In this document: positions 1-20,000 of the stretch, one piece after another
Layout: each line of letters starts with the position of its first letter
Position numbering within the stretch: the first letter of the stretch is position 1
DNA from: Stramonita haemastoma
Lineage: Eukaryota > Mollusca > Gastropoda > Neogastropoda > Muricidae
Length of the DNA stretch: 20,000 nucleotides
Assembly (NCBI GenBank): GCA_030674155.1
Contig: CM060320.1
Span: 32,347,176-32,367,175, forward strand
Reading direction: 5' to 3'
Notes under the pieces: model-generated
Told to the model about the DNA's origin: nothing
What the model saw: the letters and a program-made list of their open reading frames with translations, nothing else
Databases searched by the model: none
Program-made: the position numbers and the translations under genes

Positions 1-49
<49 letters not shown>

Positions 50-1990
50 CAATTGCATACATGCACGCACACACACACACAGACACACAAACAACACTAA
101 CATCACACAATAAAATAACAGACTTGACAAGTGCACATGTGAAGCATCTGCACATAAGATTTTTTGAACACACTTTTTATCCTCCTCTTTTTTCTACATT
201 CTCTCCCCCCTTCACATTTCCCACAATAACTTAGATCTCTTTGTCCCTCATCATGGGATCCCAAACCGTGCTTTATCATACCCTGCCTTTTTTGAACCAG
301 CTGTCACCAAAGCTGATAACATTTCACTTTCAGTGCAACGGATGGTGAGGCCATTTTAAACATACGAGTACTGGTGAGGCCATTTTATACATACAGGTAC
401 TTCATATTGTTTTTTTTTCTTTCCTAAACAACCTGTCACTTAAAACAAAAAGTGGTGAACATGAAAATGAGAGTGAGAAAGGATAGAGGAGAGAAAAAAA
501 ACAAAAAACAAATGTTTTGCAAATTCCATGAATTTAATGTCTGTTTTCGAATTTTCGCTCTCTACTTGAAGCAGTCTGTAGAAGGTAGTTAAACAATGGC
601 TGATGAACATCAATTTTTTTTTTTTTTTTAAATTTTTTTTTACTGCTTCCTCAAAAGGCAAAGAAAGCAACACCTTTACCACAAGAATTTGAAAACAAAA
701 AATTGACTGAGACATCATCATTTTATAAATCAGTCACAACTAAATTTTTTAACATTTACAAATACTGGTCTTTCTGTCTTCACCAATCCGCTGTAATAAA
801 AAGCAAACAAAAGCTCAACAAAACCAATATACAGTGTTCTTTACAACAGACAACGTCATTGGCAGATTCGCTTGACAAAGAAGTAGGACATTTATACATC
901 TATCCATAATGCACAGATATACAACAATCATTTAAAATTTAGATTACAATCTACAGACATTCATCACATTAGTTCTACAGACCAATCAACAGGTGACTAA
1001 ATCCAAAATTACACCATCAATTATACATTAACTACCAACAAAAAAAATCACTGATTAAATAAACGAAGATATGTTTGGATAAAACATAAAATTAACCATT
1101 TATACAGAAGCGTTATATAAGTATTGCACAATGATTAGCACAAACCATCAATACAGTTGAGAAATTATACTCATAATCAATTCTAAAACAGTGATTGTAG
1201 CAAATTGCACTTCAAAGTACCCGCAATAGCAGACGTAACAATAAACACACTCAACTAAAAGGACCACAAAAAAGTATACAATACATGTATTATTGTGAAA
1301 CACTTTCATCATTATCAAAATCCAATATTGTACCAGTTTTATTGCAAACATAAAAGAAAAATTTCACGCTAAAAAGAAGGCTACTTAAAGCTGCAGTCCA
1401 TCGATCTTTTAAAGCTACGACATAGAAGGCTTTTACATATTTCATTTTAGTGAATAAGCACATGAGAACCAATACTTTAGCCATCAGCTATTTAAAGGTA
1501 AAACTCAAAAAGACAGAAAAGTCATTGCAGATCATTTTTCTGCTAGACTTTACAACCCCCAAAACAAATTATAAGAAGGTAAAAAATGTCAAACAATATT
1601 AAAAGAAAACTTGATGTAAAATCTATGTGCAACCACATCGATTTCAATTTATATGTCAAACTTCCATGCCTACAAGCTAAGATCAACCACCCCCACCACA
1701 ACCCCTGACTAATTTTGTTCTGTTTTGTTTATTTCTTCTTTTAAAAAAACAACAAAACAAACACACACAAAGGAAAGTGGTTTCACTAGAAATGTCAGTT
1801 GGTGTGATTCTCATATAGAAATAAGGAGGTTGACAAAGAACAGTTTATCAATTGGTGAGCCTACATCAATTAGCATCATGTACAGCAAAAGATGACCGAC
1901 ATCCTGAAAAACAGCTCATACACACAACAGAGACATACACATACATATTCAACTACACATTCATATCAACAGAACTACTATCATTTGTGA
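1..1990. other. Non-coding stretch, no gene seen
   Basis: The window opens inside a (CA)n array (1-46, degenerate to about 120). A long A/T tract lies at 613-640. The rest is AT-rich with only short unrelated reading frames on both strands and no recognisable domain, splice pattern or RNA gene. Confidence 0.6.
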
Positions 1991-1994
1991 TCAC

Positions 1995-2236
1995 AGTTCT
2001 CTTACAAAAAAAGGTCTAACTATACTATAGTTCTCTTACAAAATAAAATCTAACTATACTATAGTTCTCTTACAAAATAAGATTTAACTAAACTATAGTT
2101 CTCTTACAAAATAAAATCAAACTATATAATTGTTCTCTTACAAAATAAGATCTAACTATACTATAGTTCTCTTACAAAATAAAATGTAGTTGTGTAATAG
2201 TTCTCTAACTTTATAAAATCTAGCTGAACTTTAGAG
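1995..2236. repeat. Minisatellite, about 34-bp unit, about 7 copies
   Basis: Successive units of the form AGTTCTCTTACAAAATAAAA followed by TCTAACTATACTAT start near 1995, 2029, 2063, 2097, 2131, 2165 and 2199. The last copies are more divergent and fade into flanking AT-rich DNA. Confidence 0.9.
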
Positions 2237-2621
2237 CTCTAATAAAATTAATTTAATTGTACTGTAACAAATTTTAAAGTTGACAAAGCATAAGATTCTT
2301 CTTTTGAGACAACAACAAAAAAATTGTGAGCAACAATTTGAGTATTTCTGCTTCAGTTTAAACAGTGTTTTTCCACAGTCTCCTGGTGGTATGATCATCA
2401 TTTCTTCTGCTACATTCACCAAAAACATTTTTCTATAACATGTAAGTGGACAATAAAGGGGGAATCTTGTGTCTTGCAAGTGCTACTACAGCTTATGGAA
2501 ACATTAGAACGCATTTAAACAATAAAAATGGGGTGAAACTTCTGAACTGATCCGTGACAAACACACTGGCAAGAAGGGACTCAGCAGTGGGCAAAGACTT
2601 TAGGTGGGAGCCTGTGAGATT

Positions 2622-2990
2622 AACCGCGCAAAGTGGGACAAAACAGTGCCTTCTATGGGACAAGACTGTAACTTCTATGGGACAAGACTGTAACTTCTAT
2701 GGGACAAGGCTGTAACTTCTATGGGATAAGACACTAACTTCTATGGGACAAGATTGTTAACTTCTATGGGACAAGACTGTTAACTTCTATGGGACAAGAC
2801 TGTTAACTTCTATGGGACAAGACTGTTAACTTCAATGGGACAAGACTGCAACTTCTATGGGACAAGACTGTTAACTTCTATGGGACAAGACTGTCACTTC
2901 TATGGGACAAGGCTGTCACTTCTATAGGACAAGACTATAACTTATATGGGACAAGAGTGTAACTTCAATGGGACAAAATTGTGACTTCTT
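2622..2990. repeat. Minisatellite, 22-24-bp unit, about 16 copies
   Basis: The consensus is about TGTAACTTCTATGGGACAAG plus AC. Copies differ by single substitutions (GGATAAG, TATAGGAC) and by TGTAAC versus TGTTAAC, with the TGTTAAC variant clustered in the middle. That clustering suggests recent local expansion. Confidence 0.93.
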
Positions 2991-3290
2991 GTCACTTAGG
3001 GTTTTTTTTTTGGTTTTGGTTTTTTTGCTTGTTTTATCTTTTTTATTTTTTTCGTTTCATTTATTTTTTATAGACTGTACTTTTCCATCACTGGCTAAAT
3101 TTGTTGGCTGTACTAGTTTCCTTCATTTTATTGTAAGAGCTATATTTTGAAGTTCTAAAAAATAATAGAAAATATACAGACAAGACTGTGGCATAGATAG
3201 GTGGAAGCCCTGCCAAAAAATTAGATGCTGAATGGAAACCTAAACATTTTTTTTTTAAATCCACTTCCAGTGAACAAACTGATCACTGGC

Positions 3291-3372
3291 AAGACAATCT
3301 CTGATTATTGTATTGGGAAGACAATCTCTGATCTCTTGTAAGACAATCTCTAATCTCTTGTAAGACAATCTC
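3291..3372. repeat. Short tandem repeat, about 22-bp unit, about 4 copies
   Basis: The unit AAGACAATCTCTGATCTCTT plus GT is repeated; the first copy is divergent (GATTATTGTATTGGG) and the last is truncated at AAGACAATCTC. Confidence 0.85.
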
Positions 3373-5285
3373 AATTCCCCATCTGCTGCAAAATACACAA
3401 GAACCATGGTCAGTGCCATTCCTATTCCTATAATCATGTTCTGGACATCTTCTTCAGCTGGTAGAATCTTTAAACTTTCACAAAAGTTCACACTTTAAAT
3501 TTCTATTAAATGTATTTTGCCACTTTAATTCAGTCAAAATACAGTCGCCAATGATCTCCACCAGTTCAAAAGCTAAAAAAGTTTTGAAAAATAGCACCAC
3601 ATCGATCACTACTGTATTTAACAGTAAACACAAACTTTTGTCAGTTCCTGAAACTTCACATGCAGAGAGATGTTGCTAAGGGACAGACTGAACCAAAGAC
3701 TTTTCTTTATGTCATCTTGACGTGGAGTACAAGAATGTTCTCTTCGCAAAGCTGACGACTTTTCCAAATGCCTTCATGTTTTTTTGTGTTTTTTTTTAAT
3801 ATATTATTTATGATCTGAGAGATTGACAGTTTGAAAAAAAAAAGATAAACTACTCAATGAAGTGACATTACAGAACAATTCTGACAGCAATGTCTCATCT
3901 GTTGGCATTACTGAATATGGCGTTAACTGTCACATCCAATAACACTACCATGATAACAATAACCAAATAAAATAAAACAAATTTGTTTCAGTCAAGGGTG
4001 AAAGAGACACGAGTCATGGTCTTTTGCAAATGCCATGCCATCCACCAATACCTCACATTGGTTGCCATTTTGTTTCATTTCAAGTTGTATATATATAACC
4101 CTGATTATGTTGCCAACCTGTGCAGACAAAAAGCTGCATTGTTGTGATATACATGTTTACAAAAATGCAAATGCCCATGGTCAAATGCTTTACATTGACC
4201 AGAATAGAATTTTTTTTAAAAAGAAAGGAAAAAATGCTCTCTAAAGTTTGTTAATCAGCCTAGAAATACCCTATATATATTTCAAGCACAGATGAAGATA
4301 CTCTCTATTCCTGTTGCTGAAAAATATCTTCAAGGATTTCTAAGAAAAAGTAATTGTTACTAGAAATACAGGAATTCTCAACATATGAAACCCGAAAATG
4401 CCCATGTGAACTAATGTTAAATTACAATGATTATCATGATTATCTGTTTAAAATCCCACCATTAAACCTGTTAATATTATACCATCTGTGAGTAATGCTG
4501 GACTCTTGTTATGCACACAGTTATGGACATATCCTAGAAAAGGCAAGATCTACAACAAAATCTAAATAAGATACAAATCACATAAACAAATTCATGCATT
4601 TCTGTGACTGTGGGAGAGCATATGTTATGATACACACATGCCTCTGATTCCTTAAAAATGCATTATAAAACATGATTGAGCAATATAAAAAATTTTCCCT
4701 GGTTTATTGGCTGAAAAAAGACTACATTTCACTCATTTTCATCTTCAAGCTTCATCCCAAAAACAACATTTGAAAAATGTCAGGTATGTATGTCATTTTC
4801 TGCTAGCACCCTCAGTAATGTACCAAGACATATTCTTTTCTTCTCCATTTTGAAATCTCTGATTATTTTGATGATGTGCTAAATTGACTTTCCTTCAACA
4901 AATAAATATATACAACTGATTTTAAGTGATGAGCCATTCCAAGTTGATAATACAACATATATGAATATTGCACAGGCAACAAAACAACATCATATATTGA
5001 TACAAATTGAAAACAAAATCCACCAAAAGACTCCAAACAAAAGAGGATGAGCAAGACATTGGAAAAATAACCATAATACTCTCTCAGCTAATACACAGCT
5101 GACATCAAACACTCCGAAACTTACTTCTGCAAAAAGATGTTAATTTAATCAACGATCAAAGGGGACTGACAATGTTAAGTTAATATATGCCGCAAAAAGT
5201 CAAAGTTCTTCCCGCCAAATTTCTCATACATCAAAATTGGTGTGCATATTTGTTCAACAAAACGTTGTATTGCAGTAGTGCCTGT
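3373..5285. other. Downstream of the gene; possible 3' UTR in its right part
   Basis: AT-rich sequence with no recognisable coding exon. The part from about 4690 to 5285 could be 3' UTR of the hydrolase gene if the AATAAA at 4703 is used. A minus-strand open frame at 3255-3491 overlaps the 22-bp tandem repeat and has no recognised domain. Confidence 0.5.
4703..4708 (-). promoter_or_regulatory. Candidate poly(A) signal AATAAA
   Basis: This is the first AATAAA I find on the minus strand after the stop codon, implying a 3' UTR of about 0.6 kb. Such hexamers are common in AT-rich DNA, so the assignment is weak. Confidence 0.25.
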
Positions 5286-15726
<10,441 letters not shown>

Positions 15727-15735
15727 TGTCACTCA

Positions 15736-16303
15736 AATTGACGAAGCCCTCCTTTTTTCAACACAGGATGGTTGAAATGCTTTAATGTTAATTAGATGGA
15801 CACGGTTGATCACCGCCACAGTCAGTAAGCAGTGCGTACCTAAACATCGGAAACTGGCAGAGAGAAAAAAACCACAGCTTTGGGTGCGGAAGCGCAAGAT
15901 GTCAAGCTATTTTTACCGCAAATTTGGAAAATACCATTTTCGCCTGTCAGTGTAGAGGGGGTGATAGCTTGCAAGTAGGCTAGACGAGTCGATTTTTTTT
16001 GTGTTGATGCGATCTGTGTTGGGTGTGAAATAGATGAAACGTGTGTTCCTACATAAATCTTCAGAGACTCTACTTTACCCCCCCCCCCCCCACACACACA
16101 CACAAACACACACACACGTATACACACTCCACATTCGTGGAGACCCTCGTCGGCGTACATAAACGTGAGGAACCTCTGTAAATTTTCAGGATTTTCATGA
16201 ACCTCTTGAAATTCTATAATTTTGTTTTTGGTAACGCTGTACATGAATCTGATGAAATCATAGTAATTGCATGACTCTTGTGAAGCACTGCATATTCTTC
16301 TAA
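15736..16303. other. 5' flank of the hydrolase gene
   Basis: Should hold the 5' UTR and promoter; no TATA box, Inr or CpG island was clear to me. A C-run plus CA array is at 16079-16116. An unrecognised minus-strand open frame covers about 16125-16298 (see findings). Confidence 0.45.
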
Positions 16304-16545
16304 GAAGGAAGGTGGCAGGATGGTTAAGACATTCACCTGCCTAACGAGTAAACCATGAGGTTCTGAGTTCGATTCCCGGCCTTCCCCTTTCTTCCCAGTT
16401 TGACTAGAAAATTGAACTGAATGTCAAAATCCTTCAGATGACACTAAAAACCCAGGCCCAGTGTGTGATTGCATGCAAGGTATCTTCCTCATAGGTTAAA
16501 AACCAGCTCTGCCTTTCAGAGTCCTTTGGTCCAGGTAGTCATAAT
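16304..16545 (+). mobile_element. SINE family B, copy 2 (3'-truncated)
   Basis: GGTGGCAGGATGGTTAAGAC is identical to the head of the copy at 10107. The B box is AGTTCGATTCC at 16366-16376, then TTCTTCCCAGTTTGA and ACTGAATGTCAAA. Similarity fades near GGTCCAGGTAG, and a C-run follows at 16571-16586. Confidence 0.85.
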
Positions 16546-16847
16546 AGGCAATGTCATGATGAAATATAATCCCCCCCCCCCCCCCCTCCTGTTGTTATGA
16601 AATGATCCCCGCAGCAATAATTTCAGTAGTTTGTGCAATGATAAGTGCTGTGGATACTTGGGTGTGAGATCTAGGGTTTGACACCCACTAGACCTTTGTC
16701 AGTTTTTGTTGTGAGCCAAGTGCCAAGACTTACACTAAAAAAAAAAAAAAAAAGCAACATGTTTTTATATGTAAAATGTTACATTGTGGTTGTCTTTAGC
16801 TTAACATCCTGCACTTTCCTTTAAATTCAAGGAGAAAAATCCTTTGA

Positions 16848-17035
16848 ATTCAGAGTATGGCTGCCTTAGTGTATTGCAAAGTGCTTGAAAAGAGTCATAC
16901 ATGCAAATTTTTCATCCAGTGTGCACTCATGGTCTCTGTGATTCCCAGGTGTGGAAAGTGAGATACAATATTCTGAGTGACCATCAGGGTATTAAGTTGG
17001 GGAACGTGCCACAACAACTCCCACCAATAGAATAT
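16848..17035 (+). repeat. Dispersed repeat, copy 2
   Basis: Homologous to 8240-8440, same orientation. GAGTATGGCTGCCT, CATCCAGTGTGCA, TGATTCCCAGGTG and AAGTTGGGGAACG are the shared blocks. Confidence 0.75.
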
Positions 17036-17174
17036 GTTTGTAGGATGTTTTTTTTCTGGTTTGTTTTGTCGTTTTTTAAACCCTGGCCACTCTATACAGT
17101 ACTGGGTGTTCCAAAGGCTCAGCATGAACATCGGGGTTGGAGCCACAGTGTTCAGTATCACCCACTCTACAGAA

Positions 17175-17300
17175 GCAAATTAGGTTCTGTTCCTTGGCTA
17201 CAGCTCCAAGGTTTACCAGTGGTAAGAATTTCACATATCCAACCATTTTTGCCCACCATTAAGGTATCCACATTCCAGCTTTGGGGATGACTTCTAAACA
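17175..17300 (-). repeat. SINE family C tail copy
   Basis: The minus strand reads CATCCCCAAAGCTGGAATGT, then AATGGTGGGCAAAAATGGTT and ACCACTGGTAAACCTTGGAG, matching the tail at 10808-10900. Confidence 0.75.
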
Positions 17301-17564
17301 TGACAACAGTGTGCATAGTAATAGTAGGCACCCATCAGTCTTGGAAGACTATGGAGTTGCGCTCTAGTCTTTAAAGCGCAAAGCCTGGGTAAGTAAGTAT
17401 GGAGGACAAACTGTTACCCATGCAGCAGACCCCCCCTCACCACGCCAATGGATTGATCCATTGAAAAGGCAATGACCGATACAAATGGTTCCAGTACCGT
17501 CACAGGAGCCACCAGAACTTTGCCATATACAGTCCTGAGCTGCCCTGGGACTCCAACTCCCCGA
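17301..17564 (-). repeat. Unclassified insert between two SINE-derived segments
   Basis: A 260-bp block of higher GC content than its surroundings, lying between a minus-strand family C tail and a minus-strand family B copy. GTCTAAACATGACA-like sequence occurs on both sides (17286-17303 and 17581-17597), so it may be an insertion into, or a module of, a composite repeat. A 77-codon minus-strand open frame has no recognised domain. Confidence 0.4.
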
Positions 17565-17785
17565 TTTTTCCTCAGGGATGGTGTCTAAACATGACATCTG
17601 TGTGCATGCTGGTTTTTATAATTTTGTCATCCACTCCTACCGGCACACGATGGCCTGCTCTTCCGAAAGGCAGAACATGGTTTTAATGTGTGCGCAAGAT
17701 GTTCTGCGTGTGTTCGCACACTGGCCTCAGTTTACAGTCTCATCCGAATGACTTTGACATTCAGTTCAATTTTTCTGTGCATAGT
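17565..17785 (-). mobile_element. SINE family B, copy 3 (minus strand, lacks head)
   Basis: The minus strand reads AACTGAATGTCAAAGTCATT, then GCGCACACATT, CTTTCGGAAGAGCAGG, GTGCCGGTAGGAGTGGATGA and GTTTAGACACCATCCCTGAG, the body and 3' end of the copy at 10107. The tRNA head is absent. Confidence 0.85.
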
Positions 17786-17825
17786 GTGCATACATTATAA
17801 AAAAAAATGTTATCCATTCTTACCA

Positions 17826-17850
17826 GCACAACACACACACACACACACAC

Positions 17851-17913
<63 letters not shown>

Positions 17914-17920
17914 ACACAGA
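17826..17920. repeat. (CA)n microsatellite
   Basis: Nearly pure CA array with one phase break, directly beside the truncated family B copy. Confidence 0.97.
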
Positions 17921-18884
17921 GTGTTCCATAAAAACGAATCAATTTTAATCAAGCATTTAAAACATACACTGAAACTTAAAAGCTAAACATTAAAAAAAAA
18001 CAAAAAACAAACCCTGAGAATCTGGGAATCAGATGACATGATTTGAGAGCTTCATGGAAACTACAAAAAAGTCTTTGAAGCTGCCTTATTTTGGTTTCGT
18101 TTCTGCTGCCTCTCTTTTCTAGTCTCTTCCAGTGATGTTAGCCAAGTTGCTTGGTCACACATGTAAAATCAAAAAGACCAGTCTCGCACCTACAGCACTT
18201 TTGTTGGATTCCCTGAGAAAAGAGCCTGAAAGGAGTTAACAGCCTCTGACCACTTTTAGGCAACCAGTCAGAGTAGACTCTGTCCTTTGGCTGGATCATT
18301 TCAGTGATGTGCAGCTGTGCCCTCTGTGTATTAATGAGGTTGGCGAAGCTCCACACTGATGATTGTCCTTAAGTTATAGTCATGCGTGGAACTGATCCTT
18401 CTTTCTGATTCCATTCAGGAAATCAATCACATACATCATTTACATACCATGTTCCTCACACAAGATTCATTTCAGAGATAAGAACAACTGTCCATAATTG
18501 AACATGAAAGCCCATTCAAAATTCCAGACTGATATCACATTGGCAGTAAAAGCAAAATCAGCACAAGAATGAGCAATCACATAAAATTATAACTGGCATA
18601 TCCAGCAGAAATCACAGTCTATCTCACTTAACCAACATTTCACCTGTAAAGTGATCACAGACACCTTCCTCTCTCTCTCATGCTGCTTATTTCATTTTCC
18701 CTTTTTGCATGTCCTATTATTCACCATATAAAAATCTCACATACAGTATATATATATAGATATATTCATAACTACAAACAACCATAATTCCATTTAGAAC
18801 AATATGCTCATTTTATCCCGTTTCTTGCTGCTGTCAAAAAACATATCTGGACATTGCATGCTCCAACCATAAAAAACCCAATCC
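17921..18884. other. No gene recognised
   Basis: AT-rich. A 72-codon minus-strand open frame at 18138-18356 has mixed composition but no recognised domain or clear splice sites. A short (TA)n lies near 18748-18762. Confidence 0.5.
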
Positions 18885-18983
18885 AAACACACACACATGC
18901 ACGCACACAGACACAGACACACACATACACACACACATGTATGTTCACACACACACACACATGTTCACACACACACACACATG

Positions 18984-19050
<67 letters not shown>
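18885..19050. repeat. (CA)n array with nested ATGTTCACAC units
   Basis: CA repeat in which ATGTTCACACACACACAC recurs about three times (18940-18990) before a pure (CA)n run, giving a higher-order unit of about 20-23 bp. Confidence 0.95.
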
Positions 19051-19053
<3 letters not shown>

Positions 19054-20000
19054 TTTTGCTGCCTGTTAAGATTTGCCCTCTTGCATTTCTGTCAGCCATT
19101 GCTGGACAGTTGGAAGTCATCTCATCTTTAAGTATTTGATTCTGCCCATACCGACCACAGTCAATCCCTGTGTGAATCGGGTTTGAGGTTACTTCTATCA
19201 TGCAGCACACTCTCACAGTATGCTACTCCATGCTTGGAATGGCCTCTGTGGTTGGCAGGGCTATAAACAAGACAATGGACTGGATTGCTTTGACAGTATT
19301 TCTATGGCACCATCAACGTCTAAAAGGACAGATATGAAAAAGGGTTTTCAGTAAAAGTTTGTGAATGCAAGAATTAAGAGTGGAGATCTTTGGATTAGGG
19401 AAATAAGAGATACACAACCATTAAATTTGCTCTAAAAAAAAAAAAAAAAAAGTAGGAAGACATGAAACCATATGCTTTCTGAATCTAGCAATCCAGTCCA
19501 TTGGTCTGTTGTTCAAGTTGCAAAACAAAGGATATTCATTATCATAATTAAAATAGACAATACATCTGACAACTTCCTTAACCTGTCATTTTCCATGTTG
19601 TACATCATCAAAAGCACAAGATGTCTTATCCGTCATCCTTTTTGCCTTCCTTATAATCCTTTCAAGTTCATTTTCTGTTCTGTTCCCATCCATGCACAAA
19701 GAACCATAATTGGAAAACAGCTCAGAGGAAATCATCATTCTGTCCCTTTAAAACAGCAGTTTCTGTGAATCCACTAAAACCAAGATTCTAACACAGATAT
19801 GGACGGAAAATCACAGGTGATATTACAGTAAGGCACAGGTGACTAAAAATTCTGACTTTTGTAATACTGGCAACAACATGAGTTTGTTTTTCATAGAGTA
19901 TTAGTGTGCTCTGTTTTTCAGTCTTGTGTGTATGTACACATCACCTCACTCTCTCTGAATATCAGTCAGTGAATTTACAGATGACAGCAAGAGTGAATAA
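19051..20000. other. No gene recognised
   Basis: AT-rich sequence with a poly-A run at 19434-19451. Short open frames on both strands show no domain, repeat or splice pattern I recognise. Confidence 0.5.

Noticed and set aside
3255..3491. Minus-strand open frame (78 codons) as a coding exon
   Set aside because: Its end overlaps the 22-bp tandem repeat, no domain is recognised, and the hydrolase C-terminus is found instead at 5286-5359.
15730..15732. Upstream GTG as start of the hydrolase
   Set aside because: GTG is not a credible eukaryotic start here; the ATG at 15726 lies two codons downstream, just after an in-frame stop.

Overview
The window looks like nuclear DNA of an animal, most likely a mollusc and perhaps a marine gastropod. 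It holds one split gene with seven GT-AG introns, is AT-rich, and is crowded with (CA)n, (AT)n and (GA)n microsatellites, minisatellites and tRNA-derived SINE-like repeats. The phylum is an inference from repeat style and protein family; the sequence does not prove it. No bacterial genes, real tRNA or rRNA genes, or CRISPR arrays were seen.

The only gene I can support is on the minus strand, from an ATG at 15726 to a TGA at 5286. Eight exons join with matching phases into a 972-nt reading frame (323 residues). The product is an alpha/beta hydrolase of the hormone-sensitive-lipase / arylacetamide-deacetylase type (alpha/beta hydrolase fold-3). The acid (DPLRD) and histidine (HGFF) motifs are present. 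The nucleophile elbow, normally GDSAGG, reads GPGAGG, and the oxyanion-hole motif, normally HGGG, reads HDGA. The protein is therefore probably a non-catalytic pseudoenzyme or one with altered chemistry. Two splice sites of this gene lie in local tandem duplications. The exon 3 donor exists in three copies. The exon 7 acceptor exists in two copies exactly 54 nt apart, so using the outer one would add 18 codons without a stop.

Layout: 1-5285 lies downstream of the gene, with a possible 3' UTR to about 4.7 kb, three minisatellites (about 2.0, 2.65-2.99 and 3.3 kb) and no recognisable gene. 5286-15726 is the gene. Its introns carry a piggyBac-like MITE with TTAA ends (5939-6254), a SINE with a perfect 14-bp target-site duplication (9006-9328), two other tRNA-headed repeats, and long microsatellites. 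15727-20000 lies upstream, with more SINE copies (16.3-17.8 kb), CA arrays and no recognisable gene apart from two weak orphan reading frames.
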